NCBI GenBank assembly: GCA_001465015.1
Contig: LNEO01000150.1
Coordinates: 33,436 to 97,435 of the forward strand
Direction of reading: 5' to 3'
Length of the DNA stretch: 64,000 nt
DNA from: Deltaproteobacteria bacterium Ga0077539
Lineage (GTDB): Bacteria; Myxococcota_A; Polyangia; Polyangiales; Ga0077539
Part shown: positions 62,913 through 64,000 of the stretch, piece after piece
How the letters are laid out: every line of letters starts with the position of its first letter
How positions within the stretch are numbered: position 1 is the first letter of the stretch
Translations under genes and position numbers: made by a program
The notes under the pieces: model-generated
Seen by the model: the letters and a program-made list of their open reading frames with translations, nothing else
Databases searched by the model: none
What the model was told of the DNA's origin: nothing

Positions 62913-64000
62913 TCAGCTCAGCGCTGCGCGCAGCGCGCGGGCCATCGCCAGCGCGACGGGGGCGCTCGGCAAGCCCATGGCGCGCGCGAAGCTCGCCTCG
63001 GGCTCGCGCTCGAGCTCTGCCAGCAATTGGTCGAACGCCGCCTCGCGGTCGCGCCGGATCTTCTCGCGCGGCTCGTCGTCGAGTCGGGCCTCGGCCCACG
63101 TTGCGACGCGCCAGGCGAGCGACGCGTGCTTCTGCTCGTCGACGGCGATCACCTGCATCGCCTCGCGCACCGATGTGTCCTCGGCGTGCTCGCGTTGATG
63201 CGCCGCGAGCAGGGCTCCCCAGGTCTCGCGGACGCAGCCTTCGACGGCGTTTTCGTGGGCGAGGTCCTCGAGGGTGCGCTGGGATCCGTCACGGATGATG
63301 AATTCGTGTGCGCGCGCTCCGCGCTCAGCCGCGAGCTCGCCCATCATGACGGCGTGCTTGCTCTCGTCGATGGCGCTTCGCGCGGCGGCGCGCGCGAGGT
63401 GCTCGGGCGCCCCGTACGCGCGCAGCTCACGAGCGAGGCGCTCGAAGGCCTCGACGCTGGCCGCTTCGATCGTCGCGCACTCGGCCAGGTACACGGCGAT
63501 CGGGTCCATGGGATCGGCGCCCGAGTCGCGCAGGACGTCGAGCCCGTCCGGCGCGCGGCCGCAGGGAAACATCGCGATGCACCTGACGGTCATCGCGTCG
63601 ACCCGCTCGCACGAGCGCAGGCCGCCGTTCGGCGGGGCGCCTGGAATGAACACTCCATCACAGGCGCGCTGACAGTCGAGCGCGCACGTCGCGGGGTCCG
63701 GCGCAGCGTCGGTCGTCACGACGTCCGAGGGCACGTCGATCGGGACCGAAACGTCTCTCGGCGGCGAAGGCACGTCGGGGCGTGGAGGGGCAGCGACGTC
63801 CGCGATCGCGCCCGCGTCGAACGGCGCGATGAACCCCGAGCCGCTGTCTGCGATCGGACGACGGTCTTCGCCCTGCCCCGAGGCAGAGCAAAACTCCACG
63901 CGCATCGGGACGTTGGTCTCTGCGCGACCGGTAAAATCGCAGCCGCACATCCCGCACATGCGATCGGGGAGCGAGTCGCTCGCGACGTCGTCGCGCGTGG
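62913..64000 (-). CDS. Ferritin-like domain protein, 5' end cut by window edge
   Basis: The frame is open through an ATG at 63959 to the window end, so the true start and any signal peptide lie outside. The visible part has Cys-rich CGMCGC, then a Pro/Asp/Val-rich linker, a CALDCQRAC segment, and a helical domain (last 200 residues) with AECATIEAASVEAFERLARE, SAIDESKHAVMMGELA, ECVRETWG-like and VIAVDEQKHASLAW segments. The Glu and ExxxH-like residues (DESKH, DEQKH) are those of a ferritin-like diiron fold. It is probably an exported lipoprotein, given its linker. The function is unknown. Confidence 0.8.
   Translation of the reverse strand, partial: TRDDVASDSLPDRMCGMCGCDFTGRAETNVPMRVEFCSASGQGEDRRPIADSGSGFIAPFDAGAIADVAAPPRPDVPSPPRDVSVPIDVPSDVVTTDAAPDPATCALDCQRACDGVFIPGAPPNGGLRSCERVDAMTVRCIAMFPCGRAPDGLDVLRDSGADPMDPIAVYLAECATIEAASVEAFERLARELRAYGAPEHLARAAARSAIDESKHAVMMGELAAERGARAHEFIIRDGSQRTLEDLAHENAVEGCVRETWGALLAAHQREHAEDTSVREAMQVIAVDEQKHASLAWRVATWAEARLDDEPREKIRRDREAAFDQLLAELEREPEASFARAMGLPSAPVALAMARALRAALS

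Overview
The window is a high-GC chromosomal segment that looks myxobacterial (phylum Myxococcota, probably a Polyangiales/Sandaracinus-like lineage; the taxon is an inference). The evidence is: many Asp/Ala/Ser-rich lipoproteins; a thrombospondin-type-3 surface protein with a MYXO-CTERM-like tail; a Ser/Thr kinase - PEGA - lipoprotein cluster facing an FHA-domain sigma54 activator; NHL-repeat and OmpA/DUF4139 envelope proteins; and frequent GTG/TTG starts with 4-base GTGA gene overlaps. No rRNA, tRNA, IS element, phage or CRISPR array was seen.

Layout. 1-2364 (minus): three small genes cut by the left edge, with a 95-bp palindromic direct repeat between them; one has a helical tail resembling type III secretion inner-rod proteins. 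2482-9099 (mainly plus): folE, an SDR oxidoreductase, a LonN-domain protein, yajQ, a hotdog thioesterase, a lipoprotein divergent from a LysR regulator, rsfS-rlmH and a TerB-like protein. 9123-20329: envelope and unknown genes, including a DUF4139 lipoprotein carrying an inserted OmpA domain, a Spo0M/arrestin-like protein, a serine beta-lactamase-fold hydrolase, the TSP3 protein and a GxSxG lipoprotein. 19604-24241: the kinase signalling module. 24310-35308: xseA, an ArsA/Get3-type ATPase, an Ntaq1-type N-terminal glutamine amidase, a zinc-ligand protein, pgi, a MarC-family protein and tamB. 35312-41388: an NHL-repeat lipoprotein and small genes.

41485-48448 (minus): a probable fatty-acid-reductase locus. 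A class III aminotransferase is followed by a LuxE-type acyl-protein synthetase, then a membrane protein, two lipoproteins and a divergent LuxC-type acyl reductase. No luciferase is present. The simplest reading is fatty acid to fatty aldehyde, possibly then to a primary amine.

48508-61612 (minus): a large ribosomal protein locus, rplV to rpsD, then rpoA-rplQ. It starts at rplV rather than rpsJ, lacks map, and has a terminator-like hairpin plus a TTGACA promoter separating rpsD from rpoA. To its right are a lipoprotein related to the one at 44483-45430 and a ferritin-like protein cut by the right edge.

Long open frames antisense to real genes are common here because of the base composition and were left out.
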